In this document: positions 51,101 to 60,344 of the stretch, one piece after another | How the letters are laid out: each line of letters starts with the position of its first letter | How positions within the stretch are numbered: position 1 is the stretch's first letter | NCBI GenBank assembly: GCA_963830885.1 | Contig: CAWHOA010000019.1 | Span: 1-64,000 of the forward strand | Length of the DNA stretch: 64,000 bases | Origin: JAIBJN01 sp963830885 | Lineage (GTDB): Bacteria > Actinomycetota > Thermoleophilia > Gaiellales > Gaiellaceae | Direction of reading: 5' to 3' | Position numbers and translations under genes: made by a program | The notes under the pieces: generated by a model | Seen by the model: the letters and a program-made list of their open reading frames with translations, nothing else | What the model was told of the DNA's origin: nothing | Databases searched by the model: none

Positions 51101-52352
51101 ACCGAGCGCGAGTGGTGCGACCCTGACGTCCTGCGCCGCCTTCGCCGCGCGAGCCTCGCCCGGCTCCGCAAGGAGGTCGAGCCGGCCGAGAAGGGAGCGC
51201 TCGGACGGTTCCTCCCCGCCTGGCAGGGCGTCGACCGGCGGGCCACGCTGCGGGAGGCGCTCGTGCCCCTGCAGGGCCTGTCCCTCCCCGTCTCCCTCTG
51301 GGAGAGCGACGTCCTGCCCCGCCGCGTCCCCGGGTACCAGCCGGCGGCGCTCGACCAGCTCACCGCGTCGGGCGAGGTCGTCTGGGTCGGGGCAGGGCTC
51401 GAGCGCGTGGCGCTCTACTTCCGCGAGGACGCTCCCGCGCTCGGGCGACCCGGGGCGCTCCCGCCGCCCGAAGGCGAGGCCCACGAGGCCGTCCGCGCAG
51501 CGCTTGCCGGCGGCGCAGTCTTCTGGTTCGACCTCCTGGCCGCCACCGGGCTCGACGCCGAGATCGCGCTGCCCGCGCTCTGGGACCTCGTCTGGGCCGG
51601 GGAGGTCACGAACGACGCGTGGCAGCCGCTCCGGGCGAGCCGCCGGTTCCAGGCTCCCCGGGCGCAGAAGCGGCCGCGGCGCTTCTCGCGCTCGCGGGCG
51701 AACGCGATCACCGCCACGCAGGGCCGCTGGTCTTCGACCGGCGGCCTCTTCCCCGGCGAGCCCGACCCGCGCGCGCTTGCAGAGCTCCTGCTCGAGCGCC
51801 AGGGAATCGTCACCCGCGACGGCGTGCGCGCCGAGGGGATTCCGGGCGGTTACGCGCCCGTCTACCACGAGCTGCGCAAGCTGGAGACGCTCGGCGTCTG
51901 CCGGCGCGGCTACTTCGTCGAGGGCCTCGGCGGCGCGCAGTTCGCCCTGCCGGGCGCTGTGGAGCGGCTGCGCGAACGGCCGGAGGACGAGGTCGCGCTC
52001 GTCCTCGCGGCAGCGGACCCGGCCCAGCCGTACGGCGCCGCTCTTGCCTGGCCGAGGCGCTCCGGCGCCCGCGCGGCGCGCGTGGCCGGCGCGCTACGTC
52101 GTCCTCCTCGGAGGCGAGCCCGCGCTCTTCGCCGAGCGCGGCGGGCGCTCGCTCGTGCCGCTCCGCGACCCCGAGGAGGCCTGGCTCCGCACCGCCTTCG
52201 CCGCCCTGGTCGGCCATGCGCGGCGGACCGGCGTGAAGCGGCTGGCAGTCGAGCGCTTCGACGGCGAGCCGGTCGGCGAGACCGAGGCGATGCCGCTCCT
52301 GGTCGAGGCAGGGTTCCTCGCGGGCCCACGGCGGGCCGTCCTGCGGGCATGA
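48157..52352 (+). CDS. lhr: Lhr-type large ATP-dependent helicase, two frameshifts
   Basis: A superfamily 2 helicase involved in DNA repair. Motif I is APTGSGKTLAA, motif II VDEVHAVAG, motif III LSATQRPLEEI, motif VI QRVGRAGHRLDEASKG; winged-helix and Lhr-core regions follow up to the C-terminal domain. The frame changes near 48962 (LAERLAL into RLNELAEEDIARAHHGS) and near 52090 (into RYVVLLGGEPALFAERGG). Both look like one-base insertions; corrected length is about 1397 residues. The order Lhr then Nei resembles mycobacterial lhr and nei2. The stop overlaps the next start (ATGA). Confidence 0.9.
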
Positions 52353-52840
52353 CCGACTCCGACCTGGACGCGCTGCTCGAGGTCCAGAGCCGGAGCTATC
52401 GGGTCGCCGGCGAGGGGCTGAGGCAATCCTGGCCCGAGGATGACGCGCTCGACCGGGACGGCCTCCGCGCGCTGATCGACGACGTTCACTACGGCGTGCT
52501 GGCGACCTCCCGCCCGGACGGCCGCGCCCACGCGACGCCGGTCGCCTTCTCGCTCTCCGAGGGAGCGCTCTGGATCGGCAGCGTCGAGGGGCGGCGCCTG
52601 GCGAACCTGCGTGAGACGCCCTGGGGAGCGCTCGTCGTCTTCGCCGGCGGGCGCGGCGAGCACCGCGCCCTGACCGTCGAGGGACCGGTCGCGATCCACG
52701 AGGGGGCCGCGTTCGCCGCCGTTCGCGAGCGCCGTGACGGCGAATGGGCGGAGCGGCACGGGCACCCGCCGGACTGGGCCGCGGCCATGCTCGAGCTTCG
52801 TCCCGAGCGCGTCTTCTCCCACGGGTCGCAGGGTGCCTGA
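52349..52840 (+). CDS. Pyridoxamine-oxidase-fold FMN/F420-binding protein
   Basis: A 163-residue split-barrel protein. YGVLATSRPDGRAHATPVAF, LWIGSVEGRRLANLRETPWG and ALTVEGPVAIHEGAAF are the cofactor-binding strands and helix. Such proteins are FMN or F420 reductases, or haem-related. It lies between lhr and nei with start and stop overlaps on both sides (ATGA; eight-base overlap), so it belongs to the repair operon. No substrate can be named. Confidence 0.85.
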   Translation: MTDSDLDALLEVQSRSYRVAGEGLRQSWPEDDALDRDGLRALIDDVHYGVLATSRPDGRAHATPVAFSLSEGALWIGSVEGRRLANLRETPWGALVVFAGGRGEHRALTVEGPVAIHEGAAFAAVRERRDGEWAERHGHPPDWAAAMLELRPERVFSHGSQGA

Positions 52841-53585
52841 GGGCGACGCGCTCCACCGGGCGGCCGAGCGCCTGCGCGCGCTCGAGGGAGAGGTCGTGGC
52901 CGTCGAGACGCCGCACCCGCGCGCCGCCGTCCTCCGCCTCTCCGAACGGCTCGACGGGCTCAGGCTCGAGCGCGTCGAGGCCGTTGGCAAGAACCTCCTC
53001 CTCGGCTTCGAAGGTGGGCTCACCCTCCGCAGCCACCTCCGGATGCACGGGCGCTGGCGGGTGGAGGACGCGGGCACGGAGCCGCGCGGGACGCCGTGGC
53101 TCGTTCTGCGCGGGCGCACCCGCCAGGCCGTGCTGTGGAACGGGCCGGTGCTCGAGCTGACGCGCGGCCGCTCGCCGGCGGTCGCCAGGCTCGGCCCCGA
53201 CGTGATGGCGGATCCACCCGACATCGACGGCATGGTCGCGCGCTTCCGGGCCGGGCCCCAGTCGCGTGCCGTCGGCGACGCCCTGCTCGACCAGCGCCTG
53301 GTTTCCGGCATCGGGAACATGTGGAAGGCGGAGGTGCTCTTCGTCTCCGAGACGTCGCCGTGGCGGCCGCTGTCGGACCTCGACGACGCCGCACTGCGCC
53401 GTGTGCTCTGCGAGGCGGCGCGGTTGATGCATGCCGGTCGCCCGGAGCGTCGCGTCTACCGTCGCGCGGGTCGCCCCTGCGCTCTCTGCGGCGCGCGGAT
53501 TCGCTCGTTTCCGCAGGGCGACGAGGCGCGGATCGCCTACTGGTGTCCGGGCTGCCAGGCAGGAACGAGCCCGGCGGGGGCGTAA
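52833..53585 (+). CDS. nei: Nei/Fpg-family DNA glycosylase
   Basis: A 250-residue bifunctional glycosylase/AP lyase for oxidised bases. GTG 52833 gives PEGDALHRAAERL at the N-terminus, where Pro is the catalytic residue after Met removal and PEGD is the endonuclease VIII form. LRSHLRMHGRWRV, LLDQRLVSGIGNMWKAEVLF and the C-terminal zinc finger (CALC and CPGC) complete the family features. It sits in the lhr operon, as in mycobacteria. Confidence 0.93.
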   Translation: MPEGDALHRAAERLRALEGEVVAVETPHPRAAVLRLSERLDGLRLERVEAVGKNLLLGFEGGLTLRSHLRMHGRWRVEDAGTEPRGTPWLVLRGRTRQAVLWNGPVLELTRGRSPAVARLGPDVMADPPDIDGMVARFRAGPQSRAVGDALLDQRLVSGIGNMWKAEVLFVSETSPWRPLSDLDDAALRRVLCEAARLMHAGRPERRVYRRAGRPCALCGARIRSFPQGDEARIAYWCPGCQAGTSPAGA

Positions 53586-53594
53586 CCGTTCCGC

Positions 53595-54893
53595 GTGTCC
53601 GACCGGCCTTTCGACGACCGGCAGCCGCGCGAGGGTGCCGGCAAAGCGCCGCGTTCTCCGCGCCTGTTCACCGCGCTCCGGGGCTTCTGCCTGGGCGCCT
53701 TCTTCGACCTCGGGCTCGACCTCGAGGGTGGCGCCGACCTCCCGATTGCCTTGGAGGAGCACGCCGGCCCGAACCGTCCGACCCTGTACGAGTACCGCCC
53801 ACTCGTCGGCTCGTTCATCGAGCAGCGAGGCGGCCGGTTGGCGCTGCGCGAGGATGCCCGAGAGGCGCTCGCGGCGCTCAAGGACGAGCCCGCCGCCGGG
53901 ATCTTCGCAAGCGCCCACGCGGACGAGCGGGTGGGCGAGGACGAGGCCCTCCGGCGCACGATCCTGATCCCGCTGCTCGTCGCGACCGCCGAGGCCTGCG
54001 GCGGCTTCGACTGGGACGACGATGCCTTCGAGCGCGCCTATGCGCAGCTCGAGGGCTCCCTCTACGGTGACCGGAGGACCTACGCCGCCCTGGCGCCGCT
54101 CGTCGGCCTCACCGCGGGCGGGACGACGGATCTCGGCCGCGGCGTGCGGGTTCGGCCGGCGGCCGCGAACGAGCTCACCGCCGCCTGGCCCGACGCGGGT
54201 CGGCTCCTCCCGCGGGACTGGGGCCGCGAGATCGACCGGACGCTCGTCCTCGAGCTGGAGGCCGAGCTCGACTCGCAGGCCTGTCGTGTTCCCGACGCCC
54301 CGGGCGAGTTCGGCAGGGCGGTCAGTGCCCTTCGCCTCGCGACGCCGGGCGCGATCGCCGCCGGACCCGTGGTCTTCGAGCGGCTCGACTTCCGGCCCTA
54401 CGGCGTTCGCCCGATGCCGGCGACGGCCGCGCAGGTTCCGCCCGGTCAGGCGACTCGACTCGACGTCTTCCGTGCTCCTCTCGTCGTCGAGCTGCAGACG
54501 CGGCTCGCGGACGCGCCCGACGAGCTTCTCGAGGCGCTCGACCGGTGGGAGCTCGCCCTCTTCCACGCGGGCGCGCACCGATCGGATGAGCTGCGCGAGG
54601 CGCTCGAGACCTTGCTCGGGTGCGACGAAGGCCCCTGGGCGGCCGCGATGCGCGCGGCCGTGCTCCTGGGCGAGACAGCGCGCGAGCGCGAGGATCTCCT
54701 CGTTGCGCTGCGCGCGCTGCTCGACGGCGACGGGCCCGGTGCCTACGCCGAGGACGCGGTGCGTCGAGCCCTGGTCGAGACGCTGCTCGAAGGCTCCCGC
54801 GAGGATCTCGTCATCGCTCTCGACGAGGCACTCCTCGGCTTGCGCCCGCGACCGCAGGTGCACTCGTCCTCCCGGGTCCTGGCCGCGGGATGA
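53595..54893 (+). CDS. Unknown 432-residue protein of the repair-linked run
   Basis: I do not recognise it. The first half is mixed alpha/beta (FDLGLDLEGGADLPIALEEH and PTLYEYRPLVGSFIEQRGG), with AHADERVGEDEALRRTILIP around residue 110-130. The last 120 residues are helical and Leu/Ala/Glu-rich (WELALFHAGAHRSDELREAL and later helices), loosely like HEPN-type bundles, but without a clear R-x4-6-H motif. No signal peptide or membrane segment. It begins ten bases after nei and its stop overlaps a small membrane-protein gene. Confidence 0.75.
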   Translation: MSDRPFDDRQPREGAGKAPRSPRLFTALRGFCLGAFFDLGLDLEGGADLPIALEEHAGPNRPTLYEYRPLVGSFIEQRGGRLALREDAREALAALKDEPAAGIFASAHADERVGEDEALRRTILIPLLVATAEACGGFDWDDDAFERAYAQLEGSLYGDRRTYAALAPLVGLTAGGTTDLGRGVRVRPAAANELTAAWPDAGRLLPRDWGREIDRTLVLELEAELDSQACRVPDAPGEFGRAVSALRLATPGAIAAGPVVFERLDFRPYGVRPMPATAAQVPPGQATRLDVFRAPLVVELQTRLADAPDELLEALDRWELALFHAGAHRSDELREALETLLGCDEGPWAAAMRAAVLLGETAREREDLLVALRALLDGDGPGAYAEDAVRRALVETLLEGSREDLVIALDEALLGLRPRPQVHSSSRVLAAG

Positions 54894-55120
54894 CGCTCCC
54901 GAGCCGGGCGGAGCTCCTGCGCCGCCGCCGCTGCCGGCTGCTCGTGGTCGGCATGGTGCTCGGTGCGCTTCTTCCGGTGTTCGAGTGGAGCTGGATCACG
55001 CTCGCCGCAGGCCTCGGCGGCGTCGCCGTGCTCCTACTCGTCTACCGGCGCGAATGTACGGGCTGCTCGGCGCAGGATTCGACACAAAGCGACACACACC
55101 CGCGCGGTCCTGAGGCGTAG
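54890..55120 (+). CDS. 76-residue two-helix membrane protein
   Basis: From ATG 54890, overlapping the upstream stop (ATGA). A basic N-terminus (LLRRRRCR) leads to two membrane helices (LLVVGMVLGALLPVF and ITLAAGLGGVAVLLLVY) and a Cys-containing tail (ECTGCSAQD). Both termini are predicted to be cytoplasmic. Function unknown; coupling suggests it works with the 432-residue protein. Confidence 0.65.
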   Translation: MTLPSRAELLRRRRCRLLVVGMVLGALLPVFEWSWITLAAGLGGVAVLLLVYRRECTGCSAQDSTQSDTHPRGPEA

Positions 55121-55130
55121 CCTCGGGCGC

Positions 55131-55415
55131 GTGGACGAGGCACGCAAGGTCATCCAGCGTCTGGAGCGCATCGAGGCGCTCCAGAGCTCGCAGGCTCCAG
55201 CCGAGGAGCTCCTCGGAGAGGTGCGCCAGCTGCTCTCCGAGGGCGAGGCCTGGCTGGCGGCGGAACGCGGCGGAACCGGCGCCGCGACGGGGAACGGCCG
55301 TGGCGGCGAGGCCGGGCGGGCGACCGACGGGGCCGCGGCCGCGCTCGCGGATTGCCGAGAGACGATCACGGCGACGCGGGAGGTGATGCCCGAGACGGCC
55401 TGCGCCACAGACTAG
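55131..55415 (+). CDS. 94-residue coiled-coil protein
   Basis: From GTG 55131. The first 60 residues form a heptad-rich helix (ARKVIQRLERIEALQSSQAP and EELLGEVRQLLSEGEAWLA), then a Gly-rich linker and a second helix (LADCRETITATREV). TAGCCT at 55118-55123, seven bases before GTG, supports a leaderless start. A conserved-looking but unrecognised small protein. Confidence 0.65.
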   Translation: MDEARKVIQRLERIEALQSSQAPAEELLGEVRQLLSEGEAWLAAERGGTGAATGNGRGGEAGRATDGAAAALADCRETITATREVMPETACATD

Positions 55416-55427
55416 AATCGCGCCCCG

Positions 55428-56366
55428 ATGCCGCGCTACGGGCCGCCCGATGCGTTCGACACGCCCCGTTTCTCGGGTCCGCGGACGTTCATGCGGCTCC
55501 CGCACGTTCGAGACCTGGAGGGCGTCGACGTCGCGATCGTCGGCATCCCGACTGACGGGGCAGTCGTGTACCGATCCGGTGCCCGGTTCGGCCCGGAGGG
55601 AATCCGCAGCGTCTCCGTGACCCTGCGTAACTACAACCCGCTGCTGGGCGTGGACGTGGTCGAGCGGCTCTCCCTGGTCGACTACGGCGACGTGCCGACG
55701 GTGCCGGGCTCGACGGTGGACTCGCTCGCGCGCTCGACTGCCGCGCTCGAGGAGATCGCACGGGCCGGCGTCACGACCGTCTGTCTCGGCGGCGACCACA
55801 CGGTGCTGCTCGCCGAGCTGCGGGCGCTCGCCGCGGTGCACGGGCCGCTGGCGCTGGTGCAGTTCGACTCACACCACGACCTGTGGGACGAGTACTTCGG
55901 GCAGAAGCTCTTTCACGGGAGCGTCGTCCGGCGCGCGCTCGAGGAGGGCCTGATCGACCCTGCCAGGTCGATCCAGGCAGGGCTGCGCGGATCGCTCAAC
56001 GCGGCCGGGGACGCGGCCATGCCGAGGGAGCTGGGGCTCGACGCGCTCACGTACGAGGAGCTGGCCGCGCTCGGTCCGGGGAGGTTCTCCGAGCGGGTGC
56101 GCAACCGCGTCGGCTCGGCTCCGTGCTTCCTCTCCTTCGACATCGACTTCGTCGACCCCGCGTTCGCACCCGGCACGGGGACGCCGGAGGTGGGCGGGCC
56201 GTCGAGCCGGGAGGCGCTCACGTACGTGCGCTCGCTCGCGGGCCTGGACTTCCGCGGCTTCGACTGCGTCGAGGTCTCGCCGCCGTTCGATCCCGCGGGC
56301 GTCACCGCGCTCGTCGCCGCGAACGCGTGCTTCGAGATGCTCTCGCTGCTCGCAGTGCGTCGCTGA
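55428..56366 (+). CDS. speB: Agmatinase/ureohydrolase-family enzyme
   Basis: A 312-residue manganese hydrolase. CLGGDHTVLLAELRAL supplies the first His, VQFDSHHDLWDEYF the Asp-His-Asp cluster (usually D-A-H-x-D), FHGSVVRRALEEGLI the substrate loop, and SFDIDFVDPAFAPGTGTPEV the last two Asp. Agmatine to putrescine is the most likely reaction; guanidinobutyrase is an alternative. TAGAAT lies nine bases before ATG 55428. A weak 6-bp hairpin (56382-56398) follows. Confidence 0.9.
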   Translation: MPRYGPPDAFDTPRFSGPRTFMRLPHVRDLEGVDVAIVGIPTDGAVVYRSGARFGPEGIRSVSVTLRNYNPLLGVDVVERLSLVDYGDVPTVPGSTVDSLARSTAALEEIARAGVTTVCLGGDHTVLLAELRALAAVHGPLALVQFDSHHDLWDEYFGQKLFHGSVVRRALEEGLIDPARSIQAGLRGSLNAAGDAAMPRELGLDALTYEELAALGPGRFSERVRNRVGSAPCFLSFDIDFVDPAFAPGTGTPEVGGPSSREALTYVRSLAGLDFRGFDCVEVSPPFDPAGVTALVAANACFEMLSLLAVRR

Positions 56367-56489
56367 GAAGGCTCGAGCCGACCGGCGGCACTCGCCGGCG
56401 GAAGCCCCGCAGAGCCGCTCCCCAAGCCGGATTGCGGGTTCAGGTAGCGAGAAGGATTGTGCTACTCTGGCACGAAACAGGAGCCCTCA

Positions 56490-57323
56490 ATGGGCCTTTC
56501 CGGAATCCTCACTCGTCCGCGGAAGCGGACGTCTACTTCACAGGGAGTCACGCTGGGTCAGGTCATCGCGCTGGCCAACCAGAAGGGCGGCGTCGCGAAG
56601 ACGACGACGACGCTCAACCTTGCCGTCGCGTTTCGCGAGCAGGGCTTCGACGTGCTCGGGATCGACCTCGACCCGCAGGGCAACCTGACCATGAGCCAGG
56701 GCATGGACCCGGACACGGTCGAGCGCTCGATGTTCGACGTCCTCGTCCACAGCCTGCCCGTGGACGAGGTCATCCACCGGACCGAGATCGACCTTGCCGT
56801 GTCGTCGATCGACCTCGCGGGGGCCGAGCTCGCCCTGTCGAGCATGATCGGGCGCGAGCGCGCGCTGCAGAAGGCGCTGCTCCCGGTGCGGAACCGCTAC
56901 GACTACATCCTGATCGACACGCCGCCGTCGCTCGGTCTCCTGACGATCAACGCGCTCACCGCCGCGGACAGCGTCATCGTCCCGGTGCAGTGCGAGTACC
57001 TCTCGCTCCGCGGGCTCGTCCAGCTCGAGAACACGCTCTCGATGATCCGCGAGAACCTCAACCCGACCGTCGAGATCCGCGGGATTCTCGCGACGATGTA
57101 CGACGGCCGGACGCTCCACTCGAAGGAAGCCGTCGAGATGCTGAAGGAGAACTTCGGCGAGCTCGTCTTCGAGACGCGGATCCGCAAGACCGTCCGCTAC
57201 GCCGAAGCCCCCGTCCAGGGAAGCTCCGTGCTGAAGTACGAGCCCGAGGGGGCCGCCGCCGCCGCGTATCGCGATCTCGCGAAGGAGGTGCTCGATGGCG
57301 CGACGCCGCGCCAGCATGCGTGA
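56490..57323 (+). CDS. parA: ParA/Soj-type partition ATPase
   Basis: A 277-residue deviant-Walker ATPase that binds DNA non-specifically and moves chromosomal or protein cargo. ANQKGGVAKTTTTLNLA is the deviant Walker A, IDLDPQGNLTMSQG the A-prime motif, and YILIDTPPSLGLLTINAL Walker B. ATG 56490 has AGGAG seven bases upstream; an in-frame GTG at 56457 is less likely. Instead of parB, the next gene is an FtsZ homologue overlapping by 29 bases. Confidence 0.93.
   Translation: MGLSGILTRPRKRTSTSQGVTLGQVIALANQKGGVAKTTTTLNLAVAFREQGFDVLGIDLDPQGNLTMSQGMDPDTVERSMFDVLVHSLPVDEVIHRTEIDLAVSSIDLAGAELALSSMIGRERALQKALLPVRNRYDYILIDTPPSLGLLTINALTAADSVIVPVQCEYLSLRGLVQLENTLSMIRENLNPTVEIRGILATMYDGRTLHSKEAVEMLKENFGELVFETRIRKTVRYAEAPVQGSSVLKYEPEGAAAAAYRDLAKEVLDGATPRQHA
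57282..57288 (+). promoter_or_regulatory. Shine-Dalgarno inside parA that sets the ftsZ start
   Basis: AAGGAGG, six bases before ATG 57295. It shows that the FtsZ-like protein starts at 57295 with its long N-terminal extension, within the 3-prime end of parA. Confidence 0.75.
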
Positions 57324-58749
57324 GGGCCCGCTCGCCGAGCTCTTCCGGGCGACCGAGGCAGCTCAGCGCCAGTCCGAGAAGGAAGGTGAGCCCGGCGCCA
57401 ATCCTTCCGCGCCGGAGGCTCCCGATCCCGACGCCACGGTCGAGTCGGCCGCGCCATTCGACCAGTCCGAGCGCGAGGCTCCCCGCGAGCCCGCCGGCGG
57501 CACGCCTCCGTCCGAGGACGTGACCCTCGCCGGGTCGCCGCCCGGGTCGGCTCCGGAGCCTCCTCCCGCCGCGGCCGCGCCCGCCGCTCCCGAGCGCGAG
57601 GCTCCCGCCGCCCCCGAGCCGCCCTCGGCACCTGCTCGGCCCGAGCGCCCGTATGCCGATCCCGGCGCGCGGCCCCAGGCCACACAGCCCGTGCGCCGGC
57701 TGATCGAGCCCACACCGCGCATGCGGACGACGCCGCGCCCCGACTCGGCCGCCTACCTCGCCGTGATCCGCGTCGTCGGCGTCGGCGGTGCGGGGCTGAA
57801 CGCGGTCAACCGCATGATCGAGGCCGGGATCTCCCAGGTCGAGTTCATCGCGGTCAACACGGACATCCAGCAGCTGAAGCAGTGCGAGGCGCCGATCAAG
57901 CTCCACATCGGCCGCGACCTGACCCAGGGGCTCGGCTCGGGCGCCGACCCGGACATCGGCCGCCGCGCCGCCGAGGAGGCCGAGGACCAGATCAAGCACG
58001 TTCTCCGCGGCTCCGACATGGTCTTCGTGACCGCGGGCGAGGGCGGGGGCACCGGCTCCGGCGCAGCGCCCGTCGTCGCCAAGCTCGCGCGCGACGTCGG
58101 CGCGCTCACGGTCGGCATCGTCACGATGCCGTTCCGCTTCGAGGGCACCCGCCGCCGCGTGCAGGCCGAGGTCGGGGCCGAGGTGCTGCGCGAGGTCTGC
58201 GACACCGTGATCCTGATCCCGAACGATCGGCTGCTCGAGGTGCTCGACCGCTCCACCTCGATGCTGGACGCGTTCCGCATCGCCGACGACGTCCTGCGTC
58301 AGGGCGTCCAGGGGATCTGCGACCTGATCACGATGCCCGGGCTGATCAATCTCGACTTCGCCGACGTCCGCACGGTCATGTCCGACGCGGGCACGGCGCT
58401 CATGGGCATCGGCTTCGCCACCGGCGAGAACCGCGCGCACGAGGCGGCCGAGCGGGCCCTCCGCTCGCCGCTGATCGACACCGAGCTCGTGGGCGCCAGG
58501 GGGATCCTCCTCTCGATCGCCGGCGGCGAGGACCTGACGCTGCTCGAGGTGAACGAGGCAGCCGAGGTCATCCGGCGCGGCGCCACGGAGGAGACGAACA
58601 TCATCTTCGGGGCCACGATCGACGAGCGCCTCGCGGGCCAGGTCTGGGTGACCGTGATCGCCACGGGCGTCGGGGAGCCGGCGCGCGCGGCCGCCCGGCC
58701 GAGCGAGCCCGACCCGCTCGAGCCGCCGAGCTTCCTGACTGACCTCTAG
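57295..58749 (+). CDS. ftsZ: FtsZ with a 150-residue N-terminal extension
   Basis: A 484-residue tubulin-like GTPase. Residues 8-24 (MREGPLAELFRATEAAQ) form an amphipathic helix, residues about 25-150 are a low-complexity Pro/Ala/Glu linker, and FtsZ begins at about 156 (VIRVVGVGGAGLNAVNRMI). GGGTGSG (250-256) is the tubulin signature, and NLDFADVRTVM holds the catalytic T7 loop. It ends PPSFLTDL, close to the FtsZ C-terminal peptide. Ordinary FtsZ starts near residue 10. Overlap with parA (29 bases) means tight co-expression. Confidence 0.93.
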   Translation: MARRRASMREGPLAELFRATEAAQRQSEKEGEPGANPSAPEAPDPDATVESAAPFDQSEREAPREPAGGTPPSEDVTLAGSPPGSAPEPPPAAAAPAAPEREAPAAPEPPSAPARPERPYADPGARPQATQPVRRLIEPTPRMRTTPRPDSAAYLAVIRVVGVGGAGLNAVNRMIEAGISQVEFIAVNTDIQQLKQCEAPIKLHIGRDLTQGLGSGADPDIGRRAAEEAEDQIKHVLRGSDMVFVTAGEGGGTGSGAAPVVAKLARDVGALTVGIVTMPFRFEGTRRRVQAEVGAEVLREVCDTVILIPNDRLLEVLDRSTSMLDAFRIADDVLRQGVQGICDLITMPGLINLDFADVRTVMSDAGTALMGIGFATGENRAHEAAERALRSPLIDTELVGARGILLSIAGGEDLTLLEVNEAAEVIRRGATEETNIIFGATIDERLAGQVWVTVIATGVGEPARAAARPSEPDPLEPPSFLTDL

Positions 58750-58762
58750 CGCCGGGCCGGGC

Positions 58763-58768
58763 TACCCT
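58763..58768 (+). promoter_or_regulatory. Putative -10 box of ggt
   Basis: TACCCT, six bases before ATG 58775; leaderless geometry. Confidence 0.45.
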
Positions 58769-58774
58769 CTCCCC

Positions 58775-60344
58775 ATGAAGGGCGCCGTCGCCGCCGGCCA
58801 CCCGCTGACAGCGGAGGCGGGAGCGCGAATCCTCGCGGAGGGCGGGAACGCTGTCGACGCGTGCGTCGCCGCTGCGTTCGTGTCCTGGGTGGCGGAGAGC
58901 CCGCTCACCGGTCCGGGCGGCGGCGGCTTCATGCTCGTCCACCGGGCCCGCGACGGCGCCGACCGCCTGCTCGACTTCTTCGTCGCCGTGCCCGGCGAGG
59001 GCCTGCCGCCCGGCGAAGCGCGGCGAGATGCTCGCGGTCGACGTCGTCTTCGACGAGCACACGAAGCAGGTGTTCCTGATCGGGCCCGCTGCGGTCGCCG
59101 TCCCGGGGATGCCGGCCGGCCTGGCGGCCGCTCACCGGCGCTACGGCCGGCTGCCCTGGGCGGAGCTCGCCGCTCCGGCCGTCGAGCTCGCTCGGGCGGG
59201 GGTTCCCCTGAACCCGCAGCAGGCGTTCCTGCACCGGATCCTCGAGCCGATCCTCCGCAACGAGGCCGAGAGCCGGAAGATCTACGGCGCCGAGCGCTCC
59301 CTCGGGGAGGGGGAGCCCGTGGTCATGGCCGACCTCGCGGGGACGCTGGAGGAGCTGGCGGCCGACGGGACCGACGCGATCTACCGCGGTGAGCTCGGCC
59401 GGCGCCTGAGCGAGGCCGTATTGACGGGCGGAGGGTCGCTGACCGCGGCCGATCTCGCCGCCTACCGCGTGATCCACCGCCGGCCCGTGTGCGCCGCCTA
59501 TCGGGGCTGCGAGTTCGTCTCGAATCCGCCCCCCTCGTCAGGGGGCCTCCTGATCGCCTTCGCGCTGCGAGTCCTCGACCGGCTGGGGCCGATGGCCCCG
59601 CCGGGGAGCCCCGCGGGGATCGCCGTGCTGACCGAGGCCATGCGCGAGGCCGCGCGCCTCCGCGCCCCCGGGTTCGTGGGGGAGCTCTACCGCGGGGGCG
59701 CCGCCCGCCGTCTGCTGGCCGACGGCCGTGTGGACGAGGCCGCCGCGTCGGCCCGCGCCGCGCTTCGCCAAAGAGCGCCCGAGCCGCTCGGCGCGCCCTC
59801 GACGACACACATCAGCGTCGTGGACGGCAGCGGGAACGCCGCCTCGCTCTCGGCAACGACGGGCAGCGGCTCCGGGTTGGTCGTTCCAGGCACCGGGGTG
59901 CAGATGAACAACATGCTCGGCGAGCCCGACCTGAACCCACCGGAACGGAGTCTCCGCCCCGGGGTGCGGCTCACCAGCATGATGGCGCCGTCCATTGTCC
60001 TGGCAGAGGGCCGCCCGCGGCTCGTCGTCGGCAGCGCCGGCTCGATCCGCCTCCGTGCGGCAATCCTGCAGATTGTGGTGAACGTGATCGACCATGGGCT
60101 CGGCGCGCCCGAAGCGATCGACGCTCCCCGCGTCCATCTCGACGAGGACGTCCTGCAGCTCGAGGGCGGTATTGGGGCAGTCGCCGCCGACCGTCTGGAG
60201 GAGGCCGGCTATCGGGTGAACCTCTGGTCGGATCGCAACCTCTACTTCGGTGGAGCGGCGGCCGTCGCGGTCGGCGCCGGCGGCGAGCTCGAGGCCGCGG
60301 GTGACCCTCGCCGTGGCGGCGCCGGCGTCGTGGTGGGAGCGTGA
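58775..60344 (+). CDS. ggt: Gamma-glutamyltransferase-family protein, frameshifted
   Basis: An Ntn-hydrolase that would transfer or hydrolyse gamma-glutamyl groups. AAGHPLTAEAGARILAEGGN and SPLTGPGGGGFMLVH are the N-terminal motifs. The frame breaks near 59022 (after PPGEARRDARG) and resumes as MLAVDVVFDEHTKQVFL. The nucleophile is the first Thr of STTHISVVDGSGNAAS, where autocleavage would occur. SMMAPSIVL replaces the usual SSMSPTIV. One inserted base; corrected length about 522. No signal peptide, unlike secreted family members. Confidence 0.85.
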
